A stretch of DNA of 64,000 nucleotides from Desulforapulum autotrophicum (GCA_020723285.1 DYJE01000006.1:124001-188000); one strand, 5' to 3'; shown: positions 17,772-26,309, counted from the first letter of the stretch. Numbers and translations are program-made. Notes: a model not told the origin generated them from the letters alone.

Positions 17772-18149
17772 ATGAATATCCAATTCACCTGGAGTGATGA
17801 ATATTCTGTAGGCAACGAGGTCTTGGACAGCCAGCACAAGCACCTTTTCGACCTCGGCAACAGAATTCAGCAGGCCAAACCGTCGGAGGCCAAAGCCTAC
17901 GTCATGTCTTTATACAAATACATTCGGCTCCATTTCACCGAGGAAGAACATCACATGGAAAAGATCGGATTTCCCGGAGTTGACGGCCACCGGATGATGC
18001 ACGAGCAGCTGATCACCCGCCTCAACGATCTGTCGGACGGCTTTACGCCGGACATGATAGACGAACTGGCCAGGTTTCTTCACGACTGGATTCTGAACCA
18101 TCTGCTCAAGGAGGATCATCAGTATTTCGTTTATGTGAGATCCCTTTGA
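17772..18149 (+). CDS. Bacteriohemerythrin
   Basis: This 125-residue protein has all seven iron ligands of the hemerythrin family in order: His22, His54, Glu58, His73, His77, His110 and Asp115 (seen in DSQHKHLFDL, LHFTEEEHHME, DGHRMMHEQL and LNHLLKEDH). Such proteins bind oxygen at a di-iron site and serve in oxygen sensing, delivery or protection, fitting an anaerobe exposed to oxygen. It is a stand-alone domain of normal length with no signalling fusion. The upstream 160 bases are AT-rich and should hold its promoter. Confidence 0.93.
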   Translation: MNIQFTWSDEYSVGNEVLDSQHKHLFDLGNRIQQAKPSEAKAYVMSLYKYIRLHFTEEEHHMEKIGFPGVDGHRMMHEQLITRLNDLSDGFTPDMIDELARFLHDWILNHLLKEDHQYFVYVRSL

Positions 18150-18183
18150 CATGATGGCTCTTCTAAAAAAAGCCCGTCGTTTT

Positions 18184-19017
18184 TTAAACATTTTCAGAAA
18201 ATCCGGACCTGATTCTGTCAAGAACACGATCGAACCACCGGCTGAACACATGGGAAAACGCCCTGATGGTAAGATCCAGCTCTTTTTTTCCGGTTTCGGA
18301 TTCATAAAACGCGGTGTACCTGGCCAGCTCCTGGTCCGTCAGGTTCCTGTACGTGTAGAACGATGAAAGAATGAACTTTTCACGCATGGATTCAACAATC
18401 GCGGGACGCATTCTGTCCAGATCCTTTTCAAGGTCCCCCCTTGTTTTCCGTTTGTCCGGCGGCAAGGCCTGATTGATGGATTCGTTCATGCCCCGGATAA
18501 GTTCCAGAATGATGTGTGCTGACCGTTTTGACACTCCCGTGGTTTTTTCAAATTTCCGGATGGCGGCATCACGGTTTTTCGGCGGCGGCGACGTCTCCAT
18601 CTTTTCCAGATAACGCAGAAGATCGTCACGGGCCTCCGGACTGGCGGCCGCCAGTTCTTCGGCGGTGATCTTTTTCCCAAGGGCTGATTCCTGCCATGCC
18701 AGGGCTTTTTTAAGAAACGTGACATCCGTGTTTTCAAGCATGTACGCAAAAAAATGATCCTGGGCTTCTTTGACATGAAAAGAATTTTTCATGATGGCCA
18801 CGGCTTTTTTTTCAAATTCCGGGTCTTGGGATGAAAAAAGTTTCTGCGCCGACAAGGCGCTGATCTGGTCCGGAAATGACGCCAGGGTTTCATGGATGCC
18901 GGACCGCTTCAGGTATTTTTTCACAAGCTGTGCATGGGTGTCGGCGAAAAGGGACGTTGTTGCCGCAACCATGATCACCAGCGTCCATGTGAGGGTTATC
19001 AGGGATTTTCGTTTCAT
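18184..19017 (-). CDS. Exported helical protein, DUF2059-like
   Basis: The 277-residue product has a Sec signal peptide (KRKSLITLTWTLVIMVAATT, cleavage near LFA-DT) and is otherwise helical. The pattern FILSSFYTYRNLTDQELARYTAFYESETGKK near the end is characteristic of the DUF2059 group, which lacks a known function. It faces the hemerythrin gene tail to tail. An AAGGA site lies upstream of the chosen ATG. No catalytic motif is visible. It is probably periplasmic. Confidence 0.75.
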   Translation of the reverse strand: MKRKSLITLTWTLVIMVAATTSLFADTHAQLVKKYLKRSGIHETLASFPDQISALSAQKLFSSQDPEFEKKAVAIMKNSFHVKEAQDHFFAYMLENTDVTFLKKALAWQESALGKKITAEELAAASPEARDDLLRYLEKMETSPPPKNRDAAIRKFEKTTGVSKRSAHIILELIRGMNESINQALPPDKRKTRGDLEKDLDRMRPAIVESMREKFILSSFYTYRNLTDQELARYTAFYESETGKKELDLTIRAFSHVFSRWFDRVLDRIRSGFSENV

Positions 19018-19127
19018 CGTGGCGTCCTTATCGGATGAGGCATCCTATGGTTTGATTTTTTATAAAATCCATACCATGTTTATTTTTCTCTGTCTGCCTT
19101 CCATTTCACGATCTTTGATGACGGAGC

Positions 19128-20693
19128 TCATTTCACCTGAATTGTCTTGACCGTCCGGATGCCGAATTTCCGCATCCGGCCCCTCAGCGTGGACGGATTC
19201 ATGCCCAGGAGCCGGGCTGCGCCGTCTTTACCGTCGATGCGGCCGCAGGTGACTGTGAGGGCGCTTTCGATATGACGGATGGTCATAACGTCCATGGTGG
19301 GGAATTCACCGCTCACCGCATTGTCTTCCGAACGTTTGAAGTCTGGGGCCGTTTCAAGGACCGGTATGGTCAGAGAAGCCCCTGTGCTGACGATGAGGGC
19401 CCGTTCGATGACGTTCTGGAGTTCACGGATATTGCCGGGCCAGCTGTATTTTTTCAATCGTTCCATGGCATCCATGGCGATAATCGGATCTTCGGACAGG
19501 TTCATGTCTCTGTTTTTCTGACGTGCGAAGTGAAGGGCCATGGCCGGAATGTCCTCCTTTCGGTCACGGAGCGGCGGAATCCTTATGGGAAACACGTTCA
19601 GCCTGAACCACAGGTCTTCCCGGAACTGCCGGTCCCGGACCATGGAAAGGAGATCCCGGTTGGTTGCGGCAATGACCCGGACATCCACGGAAATGGGCCG
19701 CTGCCCCCCCACCCGCTGAAATTCCATGGCCTGGAGGACCCTGAGAAACCGGACCTGGGACGAAAGGGGCAACTCGCCGATTTCATCAAGAAAAATCGTT
19801 CCACCGTCGGCCTGCTCAAAGTACCCCCGTTTCAGGGTGGAGGCTCCGGTGAAGGCCCCTTTTTCATGGCCGAACAGTTCGCTGTCGATAAGAGACTCGG
19901 GAATGGCCCCGCAGTTCACACAGATAAAGGGGCCTCCATTTCGGGACGACGCCTGATGAAGGGCCTGGGCAATCAGCTCCTTTCCCACCCCCGTCTCGCC
20001 GGTGACGAGAACCGGGCTCGATGTGGGAGCCACGTAGCGCACAAGGGCCATGACCTCCTTCAACCCCGATTCCGACCCGATGATCTGATGGGTGTTGACA
20101 TGCCCCAGACGCTTCCGGAGCTGGTCCTTTTCCCGGACCAGCCGCTCGTTTTCGCAGACGATGTTGCGGTGGTGAAGAAGGTTCAGAACCGATCCGGTGA
20201 GGACGCCGGAAAGGAGTTTCAGCCGGCGTTTGTGCTCTTCATTGTACTGATCGCCCCCCCTTGCCACCATGGAAAATCCCCCGGCCAGATCCATGCCGAT
20301 GTCAAGCACAAGGCCCAGGGACGAGAACTCCTCGTGCTCCGGGATGATGGGATTTTTGGTGTTTTTAAGGAAATGGTTGAAAATCTCCTGGATCATCACA
20401 CTGCCGGATTTGCTGTAGATGTGTGCGCTTCCGGCGGTGTAGCCCCGAAACTCGTTTTTGGCCCGGCTTGAAATCTGGATCATCTCGTCGATGAGAATCC
20501 CCCGTTTTTCCGTGGCGAGCGCCAGATAGCGGAACACGTCCCTTTGCATGTCGTAGATGAACATGTGGGTGAGGGTCAGGGGAAACGACCGTTTCAGGTA
20601 GTTGAACACGGCGAACAGGGTTTTTTCGATATCAAGACTGCTGTACAGGCAGTGGGTGGCTTCCTGGATGAATCGATCGTCGGACAGGGTCAT
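19128..20693 (-). CDS. Sigma-54-dependent transcriptional activator with GAF-like sensor domain
   Basis: This 521-residue protein has a GAF-like N-terminal domain (about residues 10-175) instead of a receiver, then the AAA+ module with Walker A GETGVGKE, the sigma-54 contact loop GAFTGA and Walker B GGTIFLDEIGELP, and a C-terminal Fis-type helix-turn-helix (AARLLGMNPSTLRGRMRKFG). It should drive transcription from sigma-54 promoters in response to a small ligand. It is divergent from the acyl-CoA dehydrogenase gene, and paired palindromes lie right upstream of it, so it probably controls that gene and perhaps itself. Confidence 0.92.
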   Translation of the reverse strand: MTLSDDRFIQEATHCLYSSLDIEKTLFAVFNYLKRSFPLTLTHMFIYDMQRDVFRYLALATEKRGILIDEMIQISSRAKNEFRGYTAGSAHIYSKSGSVMIQEIFNHFLKNTKNPIIPEHEEFSSLGLVLDIGMDLAGGFSMVARGGDQYNEEHKRRLKLLSGVLTGSVLNLLHHRNIVCENERLVREKDQLRKRLGHVNTHQIIGSESGLKEVMALVRYVAPTSSPVLVTGETGVGKELIAQALHQASSRNGGPFICVNCGAIPESLIDSELFGHEKGAFTGASTLKRGYFEQADGGTIFLDEIGELPLSSQVRFLRVLQAMEFQRVGGQRPISVDVRVIAATNRDLLSMVRDRQFREDLWFRLNVFPIRIPPLRDRKEDIPAMALHFARQKNRDMNLSEDPIIAMDAMERLKKYSWPGNIRELQNVIERALIVSTGASLTIPVLETAPDFKRSEDNAVSGEFPTMDVMTIRHIESALTVTCGRIDGKDGAARLLGMNPSTLRGRMRKFGIRTVKTIQVK

Positions 20694-20727
20694 GGCGTTC
20701 TAATCCTTTCACGGCATGGAACAATTA

Positions 20728-20764
20728 CGTCATATGTGACGGATTTTTGTATCATATATGACGG
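20728..20764. promoter_or_regulatory. Two palindromic operator-like sites spaced two helical turns apart
   Basis: CGTCATATGTGACGG (20728-20742) and TATCATATATGACGG (20750-20764) are near-identical palindromic sites whose centres are 22 bp apart. The spacing would put two bound dimers on one face of the helix. They fit an upstream activator sequence for the adjacent sigma-54 regulator. Confidence 0.6.
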
Positions 20765-20814
20765 AAAATTCCATTACAATTTATATCCCACTGAAAACAA
20801 ATCACAATTCAACA

Positions 20815-20829
20815 TGGCACACATCATGA
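20815..20829 (+). promoter_or_regulatory. Weak sigma-54-like promoter candidate
   Basis: TGGCAC is a perfect -24 element; the -12 position reads ATGA in place of TTGC, giving GG-N10-GA. It lies about 50 bases past the palindrome pair and points toward the acyl-CoA dehydrogenase. The imperfect -12 keeps confidence low. Confidence 0.3.
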
Positions 20830-20845
20830 AACCCCTCGGCCCAAT

Positions 20846-21014
20846 CGTAGGTCGGGTTCAAAAACCCGACACATGCCCCGATCCGCAAAAGAATCAGACG
20901 GATGTTCTGCGGCGGGGGATCTTTTTAATGATGGGGTTTGCATGCCTAATGGCGTGCGCCGTATCATAAGGATGGGGTCATTTGTCGGCTTTCGTGCCGA
21001 AAAGCCGACCTACG
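20846..21014. repeat. REP-like inverted doublet
   Basis: Two hairpins, GTCGGGTT/AACCCGAC (20851-20870) and GTCGGCTTT/AAAGCCGAC (20984-21009), are arranged so that CGTAGGTCGG at 20846-20855 is inverted as CCGACCTACG at 21005-21014. The GTAGGTCGG head and paired inverted layout resemble bacterial interspersed mosaic (REP) elements. Confidence 0.6.
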
Positions 21015-21091
21015 ATGGGGTGCCGTATGACCGACGGGTTTCAAAAAACAAATAATCAAATCATCAGTCAATAAATAAGGAGAAAATCATC

Positions 21092-22897
21092 ATGGCCAGA
21101 AAATACGTCAGCATGAGAAATTTAAGGTTCCTGCTTCACGAGATGTTCAAAGTGGCGGAGCTTGGAAAATCCCCCTATTTCGCACGGCACAACCTCACCA
21201 CCTACAAACTGGTGCTGGACGAAGCCCTGAAACTCGGAGACAAGCTCCTTCACCCGATTTTTGAAGAAATGGACCGGAAACCTCCGGAACTGGTGAACGG
21301 AGAAGTGGTGGTCCATCCCCTGACCCGGAAAATCCTCAGCGAATTCGGAAAAAGCGGATGGATTTCAGCCTCGTTCTCCGAAGAACACGGCGGAGAGCAG
21401 CTGCCCTTCACCGTGGCCGCAGCCTGCAACTTCATTTTCGCGGCGGCCAATTATTCGGGCAGCGTTTACATGGGCCTCAGCGCAGGTGCGGTCCACCTGA
21501 TCCAGAACTTCGGAAGCGACGATCTCAAAAAAACCTACGTGGACAAGATGATCCAAGGCGAATGGCAGGGCACCATGGCCCTGACCGAGCCCCAGGCCGG
21601 AAGCTCTCTGTCGGACATCACCACCTGCGCCCGCCCTGACGGAAAGGGCGGGTACACCCTCACCGGCCAGAAAGTGTTCATCTCCGCCGGTGATCACAAC
21701 GGCGCGGATAACGTGGTGCATCTGGTGCTGGCCCGCATCGACGGTGCGCCGGCGGGTGTCAAGGGCATTTCCCTTTTTGTGGTTCCGAAAAAAAGGGTGG
21801 AGGGGAACGGCGACCTGGTTTTCAACGATGTGACGGTCACCCAGGTGTTCCATAAAATGGGCTATCGGGGTGCGCCCATCACCGAACTGAGCTTCGGGGA
21901 AAAAGGCGATTGCCGGGCCTATCTGGTGGGCGAAGCCAACCGTGGCCTTGTCTACATGTTCCAGATGATGAACGAAGCCCGGCTGGGTGTGGGCCTCGGG
22001 GCCACGGCCATCGCCTCCGCAGCCTATTACTCAGCCCTGGATTACACCCGGAACCGGCTCCAGGGTCGGCGGCTTCTGTCCAAGGACCCGCTTTCTGCCC
22101 AGATCCCCATCATCGAACACGCGGATGTGAAACGCATGCTGCTGTTCCAGCGGGCCGTGGTGGAAGGGTCGCTGGCGCTGATTCTCCAGTGCAGTTTTTA
22201 CGAAGACATGCAGCATGTGGCCGAAGGCGACGACAAAGAGCGCTTCCATCTGCTTCTCGACCTTCTGACGCCGGTGGCCAAATCCTATCCGGCGGAAATG
22301 GGAATCCTATCCACCAGCCAGAGCATCCAGTGTTTCGGCGGTTACGGCTATTGCGAGGATTTTCCGGTGGAACAGCATTTCAGGGATATGCGCATCCACA
22401 CCATCCACGAGGGCACCACGGGCATCCAGGGCATGGATCTCCTGGGCCGGAAGCTGGTGATGAACAACGGCAAGGCGTTTTTCCTGTTCCTTGCGGAAGT
22501 CCGGAAAACTGTGAACGAGGCCAAGTCCGTCAGCGGTCTTGAACGTCAGTCGGCGGCCCTTGAAGACGCTCTCAAAACCCTGGAACAGGTCAGCGGACAC
22601 CTCATCGCCCTGGCCCAGACCCAAGGACCGGAAACCATGCTGGCCGACGCCGTACTCTACCTGGAACTGTTCGGAACCGTCACCATGGCCTGGCAGTGGC
22701 TGACCCAGGCGCTCACGGCCTCCGCAGCCCTTGTGAAAGACCCGTCAAAATCCGACCAGGCCTTCTACCAGGGCAAGCTTTACACGTGCCGCTATTTCTT
22801 TGCCTACGAACTTCCGAAAATCAAAGGCCTGGCCCAGCGTCTCACCGACGAGGACCCGCTGACCCTTTCGATGCCCTCGGAATGTTTTGGGGATTGA
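21092..22897 (+). CDS. Acyl-CoA dehydrogenase, DmdC-like large family
   Basis: This 601-residue flavoprotein is longer than classical acyl-CoA dehydrogenases and matches the size of the DmdC (methylthiopropanoyl-CoA dehydrogenase) and related group. The FAD-contact block MALTEPQAGSSLSDITT and the TGQKVFISAGDH segment are clear, and IHEGTTGIQGMDLLG holds the probable catalytic Glu region. The C-terminal 120 residues form the extra helical domain of this family. AAGGAG precedes the ATG. Together with the divergent sigma-54 activator it looks like a regulated acyl-CoA or organosulfur oxidation gene; the actual substrate is not determined by sequence, and no ETF genes are nearby. Confidence 0.9.
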   Translation: MARKYVSMRNLRFLLHEMFKVAELGKSPYFARHNLTTYKLVLDEALKLGDKLLHPIFEEMDRKPPELVNGEVVVHPLTRKILSEFGKSGWISASFSEEHGGEQLPFTVAAACNFIFAAANYSGSVYMGLSAGAVHLIQNFGSDDLKKTYVDKMIQGEWQGTMALTEPQAGSSLSDITTCARPDGKGGYTLTGQKVFISAGDHNGADNVVHLVLARIDGAPAGVKGISLFVVPKKRVEGNGDLVFNDVTVTQVFHKMGYRGAPITELSFGEKGDCRAYLVGEANRGLVYMFQMMNEARLGVGLGATAIASAAYYSALDYTRNRLQGRRLLSKDPLSAQIPIIEHADVKRMLLFQRAVVEGSLALILQCSFYEDMQHVAEGDDKERFHLLLDLLTPVAKSYPAEMGILSTSQSIQCFGGYGYCEDFPVEQHFRDMRIHTIHEGTTGIQGMDLLGRKLVMNNGKAFFLFLAEVRKTVNEAKSVSGLERQSAALEDALKTLEQVSGHLIALAQTQGPETMLADAVLYLELFGTVTMAWQWLTQALTASAALVKDPSKSDQAFYQGKLYTCRYFFAYELPKIKGLAQRLTDEDPLTLSMPSECFGD

Positions 22898-22938
22898 TCG
22901 TGTGGTTGTCACAAGTCTGTAATGCTGTTGGCTTAAGA

Positions 22939-23021
22939 GATGGGCACGGCTGCGCCTTTGCCCCATCCTACGGGTAACAGACCGGAAATGACAGGATGGG
23001 CAAAGCGTCAGCGTGCCCATC
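22939..23021. repeat. Long imperfect inverted repeat, REP-like
   Basis: GATGGGCACG at 22939-22948 is inverted exactly as CGTGCCCATC at 23012-23021, and the inner CTTTGCCCCATCCT (22956-22969) faces AGGATGGGCAAAG (22993-23005). The arms form an almost continuous 30-base hairpin with a loop of about 23 bases. It lies just after the acyl-CoA dehydrogenase and could stop or protect its transcript. Confidence 0.65.
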
Positions 23022-23051
23022 AGAAACCGACAGGCTTAAACCAACAACATT

Positions 23052-23114
23052 GGCCCTGCCGGGAGCCAAACCCCTCACTTCGCTGGGGCAGGTTTTTTGA
23101 AAAAGTTTGACAAA
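23052..23114 (+). repeat. Dispersed 63-bp repeat, left copy
   Basis: This segment matches the reverse complement of 24482-24543 with only two substitutions and one single-base gap. It contains the self-complementary core AACCCCTCACTTCGCTGGGG and a T-rich end. The pair brackets the YheT-like hydrolase gene in opposite orientations. Confidence 0.8.
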
Positions 23115-23221
23115 ACGGATGATGGGTTTTACTTCAAATCAACTGTAAGGTTTTCCCTGGAACCTCATGGTTTCGGTTGATATCGTGATGGCAATCACTA
23201 TACAATGCCCTTCATCATTTA

Positions 23222-23344
23222 TTGAATGCTGGGCATTCAACATTAAAAAACTCCGCCGGTGCGGCCAGGATGATATCCCCTGCACCGGTCAACCATGCGG
23301 CATCCCATTCACCATTCGATGTTGAATGTTCGATGTTCGATGTT
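23222..23344. repeat. Palindrome and tandem ATGTTCG units
   Basis: TTGAATGC and GCATTCAA (23222-23240) form a perfect palindrome with three central bases, and 23314-23344 contains repeated TTCGATGTT/GAATGTTCGATG units. Both sit directly upstream of the hydrolase gene start at 23367, which lacks a strong ribosome site. Confidence 0.55.
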
Positions 23345-23366
23345 AAAAACCTGGAACAATTAACAG

Positions 23367-24374
23367 ATGAATAACCCCATCCCCCCATTCATCCCCGCCC
23401 GCCTCGTCAGGAATCGCCATGTCCAGTCCATCGCGGCATCGGTCAAACTGCGGCGTCCCTTTGTCAAACGGCGCGCCTCGGCCATGCTGAAACGAAGCCG
23501 GGAAATCCTTTTGAACTGTGGAAACGGTGTCACGCTCCAGGCGTTTCACTCGCCCCACGGTGACACTCCCCGGGACCTGGTGATCCTGATCCACGGCTGG
23601 GAAGGCAGCAGCGAGTCGATGTACCTCCTGTCATCCGCCGGGCACCTGTACAAACAGGGCTGCGACATCGTCCGGCTGAACCTGCGTGACCACGGGGAAA
23701 GCCATCACCTGAACCGGGGTCTTTTCCACTCCTGCCGTCTCCCCGAGGTCGTCGCCGCCGTCAAGCGGATCAGGTCAGATTGTTCAACAGGCGGCCGAGT
23801 GTTTCTGTGCGGATTTTCCCTGGGCGGCAATTTCGCGTTGCGGGTGGCGGCAAAGGCCAAAGCCGAAGGCCTTGTCCTCGACACGGTGGTGGCGGTCTGC
23901 CCGGTTCTCCATCCGCCGTCCACCCTTAACGTGCTTGAAAACGGCCAGAGATTTTACGGAACGTACTTCATCCGGAAATGGAAAAAATCCCTTCTGAAAA
24001 AACAGGCCCTTTTTCCAGGCCTCTATGATTTCAGAGATCCATCTGTTTTCAGGAGTTTGAGGGCCATGACCGAAGAGATGGTGAACCGGCATACGGATTA
24101 CCCGGATTTCGACACCTATCTGAACGGCTATTCCCTCACCGGAAGCACCCTTGCATCCCTTGAAATTCCGGCCCACATCATTTTAAGCCGGGACGATCCC
24201 GTGGTGCCGTACCAGGATATCGAAAAGCTCGCCAGACCAGCCGCCCTCACCGTGACCCTCACCCCCTACGGCGGTCACTGCGGTTTTTTCAAAGGCCCTG
24301 GCATGAAAAGCTGGATCAATGAAAAAATGGCGGAAATCATGTCGGAAGCGTCAATTGGGGGGCATCAGGATTAA
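23367..24374 (+). CDS. YheT-family alpha/beta hydrolase
   Basis: The 335-residue protein begins with the family-typical PPFIPARLVRNRHVQSI, followed by VILIHGWEGSSES, RLNLRDHGES, and the nucleophile elbow GFSLGG with Ser151. ILSRDDPVVP and YGGHCGFF supply the acid and histidine of the triad. The YheT group (COG0429) is widespread and predicted to be an esterase, with no settled substrate. No good Shine-Dalgarno sequence precedes the ATG, which may mean low expression. The gene is isolated between two inverted repeat copies, so it might have been moved or framed by them. Confidence 0.85.
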   Translation: MNNPIPPFIPARLVRNRHVQSIAASVKLRRPFVKRRASAMLKRSREILLNCGNGVTLQAFHSPHGDTPRDLVILIHGWEGSSESMYLLSSAGHLYKQGCDIVRLNLRDHGESHHLNRGLFHSCRLPEVVAAVKRIRSDCSTGGRVFLCGFSLGGNFALRVAAKAKAEGLVLDTVVAVCPVLHPPSTLNVLENGQRFYGTYFIRKWKKSLLKKQALFPGLYDFRDPSVFRSLRAMTEEMVNRHTDYPDFDTYLNGYSLTGSTLASLEIPAHIILSRDDPVVPYQDIEKLARPAALTVTLTPYGGHCGFFKGPGMKSWINEKMAEIMSEASIGGHQD

Positions 24375-24392
24375 TGTGATTTCGAAAGATTT

Positions 24393-24552
24393 GCCTCCGG
24401 CGGCCCTTCCGGGGGACCAGATTTTAAAAATCTGGACAAATGGGTTGGGGCAGGGCAAAGAGACCACACTTCCCATATCTATTTGTCAAACTTTTCAAAA
24501 AGCCTGCCCCAGCGAAGTGAGGGGTTTGGCCCCCGGCAGGGCCGCCGGAGGC
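24393..24552. repeat. 160-bp MITE-like element with 23-bp terminal inverted repeats
   Basis: The ends at 24393-24415 and 24530-24552 are inverted copies of each other differing at one base. The right part (24482-24543) is also the second copy of the 63-bp dispersed repeat found in inverse orientation at 23052-23114. No open frame lies inside. The layout fits a small non-autonomous mobile or REP-type element; target duplications were not evident by eye. Confidence 0.6.
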
Positions 24553-24635
24553 ATTGGATTTCTTTAAAAAATCAGACACAATAAAACCATAATAAACCAT
24601 CTTTATTACAATAACCCACGAATGTGAGAGGTTGT

Positions 24636-25958
24636 ATGAACAAAGTCAGCATCGTCAGATATGAAAAACCGGGTGAATCGGTTGCGCGCGCCATCGAACT
24701 TTCAGGGGCTTTTGACCGGCTCAAAAAGGGAGACACGGTGTTTATCAAGCCCAACATCGTGTTCTGGTCCAAGGTGGTGGAGATGCCCGCCTGGGGTGTG
24801 ATCACCACCACACGGGTGGTGGAGGATGTGGTGCGGGAGCTGAGGAACCGGGGCGCGGGAAAAATCATCATCGCCGAGGGCACAGTGACCACAGACCCCA
24901 AGGACACCACCACCGGACTCCACGCCTTTGAAACCCTGGGCTACAACGAGCTTGCCCGGACTTACGACCTGACGGTGAAGGATATTTTCGATTGCACGTT
25001 CAAACCCGTGGACCTGGGGGACGGGGTCACCCTTTCCTTTGCGAAGGACCTCCTCAACGCCGACCTGGTGGTGAATCTGCCGGTTCTGAAAACCCACGCC
25101 CAGACCAAAGTGTCCCTGGGGCTTAAAAACTTAAAGGGCTGCATCGACAAAAAAGGCCGGAAAATGTGCCATTCCCCCAGCATGATCATGGATCTTGAAG
25201 CCCATGTGGCCAAGCTGTCCAGTGTGGTGAAAAACGTGGCCACGGTGATCGACGGGATCTACACTCTTGAAAAAGGACCGGGATTCACCGGCAACGCCCG
25301 GAGGAGCGACATCCTCATCGCCTCGGCCGACATGGTGTCCGCCGACATCGTGGGCGCGGCGGCTTTGGGTTTCGATCCCGCCGACATCCGCCACCTCGCC
25401 ATAAGGTGCCGGGAACAGGGCATGGAGCCGTCGTTGTCATCGGTTGAAATCGTAGGGGAAACTGTCGAAAGCGTGGCGAGCCCCCATGCCTGGGACTACC
25501 CCTACAACCCGGAAAACACCCTGCCCGCCAACATGATCAAACGCGGCGTCACCGGACTGTCCCTGCCCAAATACGATCACAGCCTGTGCACCTACTGCTC
25601 GGCCATCATGGGCATTCTCCAGGTGGCCATCGGCAGCGCCTATCAGGGAACGCCTTTCGACAAGGTCCAGGTTTTGACCGGAAAGATGATGATGCCCGAT
25701 CCTTACATGCACCATACCCTTCTCATGGGCAAATGCCAGGTGACCCTGAACAAGAACAACCCGGACGCGAAGAACCCCATCCTCGTTCCCGGCTGTCCGC
25801 CGGACATGAACAAACTGGTGGAAGGCATCAAGAAAGCCGGGATCGACGTGGACGAAAACATCTTCAAGGCCTTTGACATGGCACCCATGCTGTTCCTGGC
25901 CAAATATGCCGGTAAACCGGAGTTCACCCAGGATTTTTACAGGCTTTCACCCGGCTGA
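24636..25958 (+). CDS. DUF362 family protein
   Basis: This 440-residue cytoplasmic protein is a DUF362 member: it starts KVSIVRYEKPGESVARAIEL, then VFIKPNIVFWSK, IIIAEGTV, NLPVLKTHAQTKVSLGLKNL and KGCIDKKGRKMCH, all characteristic. DUF362 proteins are common in anaerobes and often carry ferredoxin domains; here no CxxCxxCxxxCP cluster is present, although CTYCS and several isolated cysteines occur. An AGAGG site precedes ATG 24636; GTG 24624 would add four residues. A small Cys-motif protein follows about 45 bases after its stop and may be its partner. Function is not established. Confidence 0.85.
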   Translation: MNKVSIVRYEKPGESVARAIELSGAFDRLKKGDTVFIKPNIVFWSKVVEMPAWGVITTTRVVEDVVRELRNRGAGKIIIAEGTVTTDPKDTTTGLHAFETLGYNELARTYDLTVKDIFDCTFKPVDLGDGVTLSFAKDLLNADLVVNLPVLKTHAQTKVSLGLKNLKGCIDKKGRKMCHSPSMIMDLEAHVAKLSSVVKNVATVIDGIYTLEKGPGFTGNARRSDILIASADMVSADIVGAAALGFDPADIRHLAIRCREQGMEPSLSSVEIVGETVESVASPHAWDYPYNPENTLPANMIKRGVTGLSLPKYDHSLCTYCSAIMGILQVAIGSAYQGTPFDKVQVLTGKMMMPDPYMHHTLLMGKCQVTLNKNNPDAKNPILVPGCPPDMNKLVEGIKKAGIDVDENIFKAFDMAPMLFLAKYAGKPEFTQDFYRLSPG

Positions 25959-26003
25959 TTTTGGAACAATGAAATAACGGTTCGACACCCGTAAATACAT
26001 GGC

Positions 26004-26210
26004 ATGAGCACAATGGATGATGGCAAGCAAAAGAGTCTTCGCGGATCGAAAGAAAGGCTCAACGTGTTTAACCTGATCGACCAGTCCTGCGAACTGGCGG
26101 TCAAAAAAGGCCCCCATCCCTTCGATGTGAACTGCCCCTGTCTCGCCTGCATGACCAAACGCAAAAAACGCCTTTACCCCATGCAGACCGAGTATCTCCA
26201 TACGCTGTAA
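26004..26210 (+). CDS. Small protein with CxCxxC motif
   Basis: This 68-residue, basic protein has a CPCLACMTKRKKR segment (C-x-C-x-x-C), a likely zinc or iron-sulfur ligand group, and a hydrophilic N-terminal half with LNVFNLIDQSCELAV. It follows the DUF362 gene on the same strand with a 45-base gap. No strong ribosome site is visible before ATG 26004 or the alternative ATG 26013. The amino-acid composition and single compact motif look like a real protein, but start and function are uncertain. Confidence 0.58.
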   Translation: MSTMDDGKQKSLRGSKERLNVFNLIDQSCELAVKKGPHPFDVNCPCLACMTKRKKRLYPMQTEYLHTL

Positions 26211-26278
26211 ACAAAGTGGCGAATCGGAAATAGCCAAGGTTTTTTCAAATTCTCACAGACATAAAACTCAGAAAACAT

Positions 26279-26309
26279 TGAAGGGGCGGGATACACTCCC
26301 GCCCCTTCA
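26279..26309. terminator. Strong bidirectional hairpin
   Basis: A perfect 13-bp stem (26279-26291 with 26297-26309, loop TACAC) lies between convergent transcription units. The minus-strand side is followed by T-rich sequence (TGTTTTCTGAGTTTT), suiting termination of the lipoprotein gene; the plus side lacks a T-run. Confidence 0.7.

Larger units (their letters stand above)
20694..21091. other. Divergent control region with operator pair and REP-like doublet
   Basis: This 398-base gene-free stretch separates the sigma-54 activator from the acyl-CoA dehydrogenase. It contains two matching 15-bp palindromes (20728-20764), one weak sigma-54-like site (20815-20829) and two GTCGG-type hairpins (20846-21014). 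Confidence 0.6.
22898..23366. other. Repeat-filled intergenic stretch
   Basis: No gene is seen in these 469 bases. They hold a long inverted repeat (22939-23021), one copy of a 63-bp repeat shared with 24482-24543 (23052-23114), a perfect palindrome TTGAATGC/GCATTCAA (23222-23240) and tandem ATGTTCG units (23314-23344). Confidence 0.65.
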
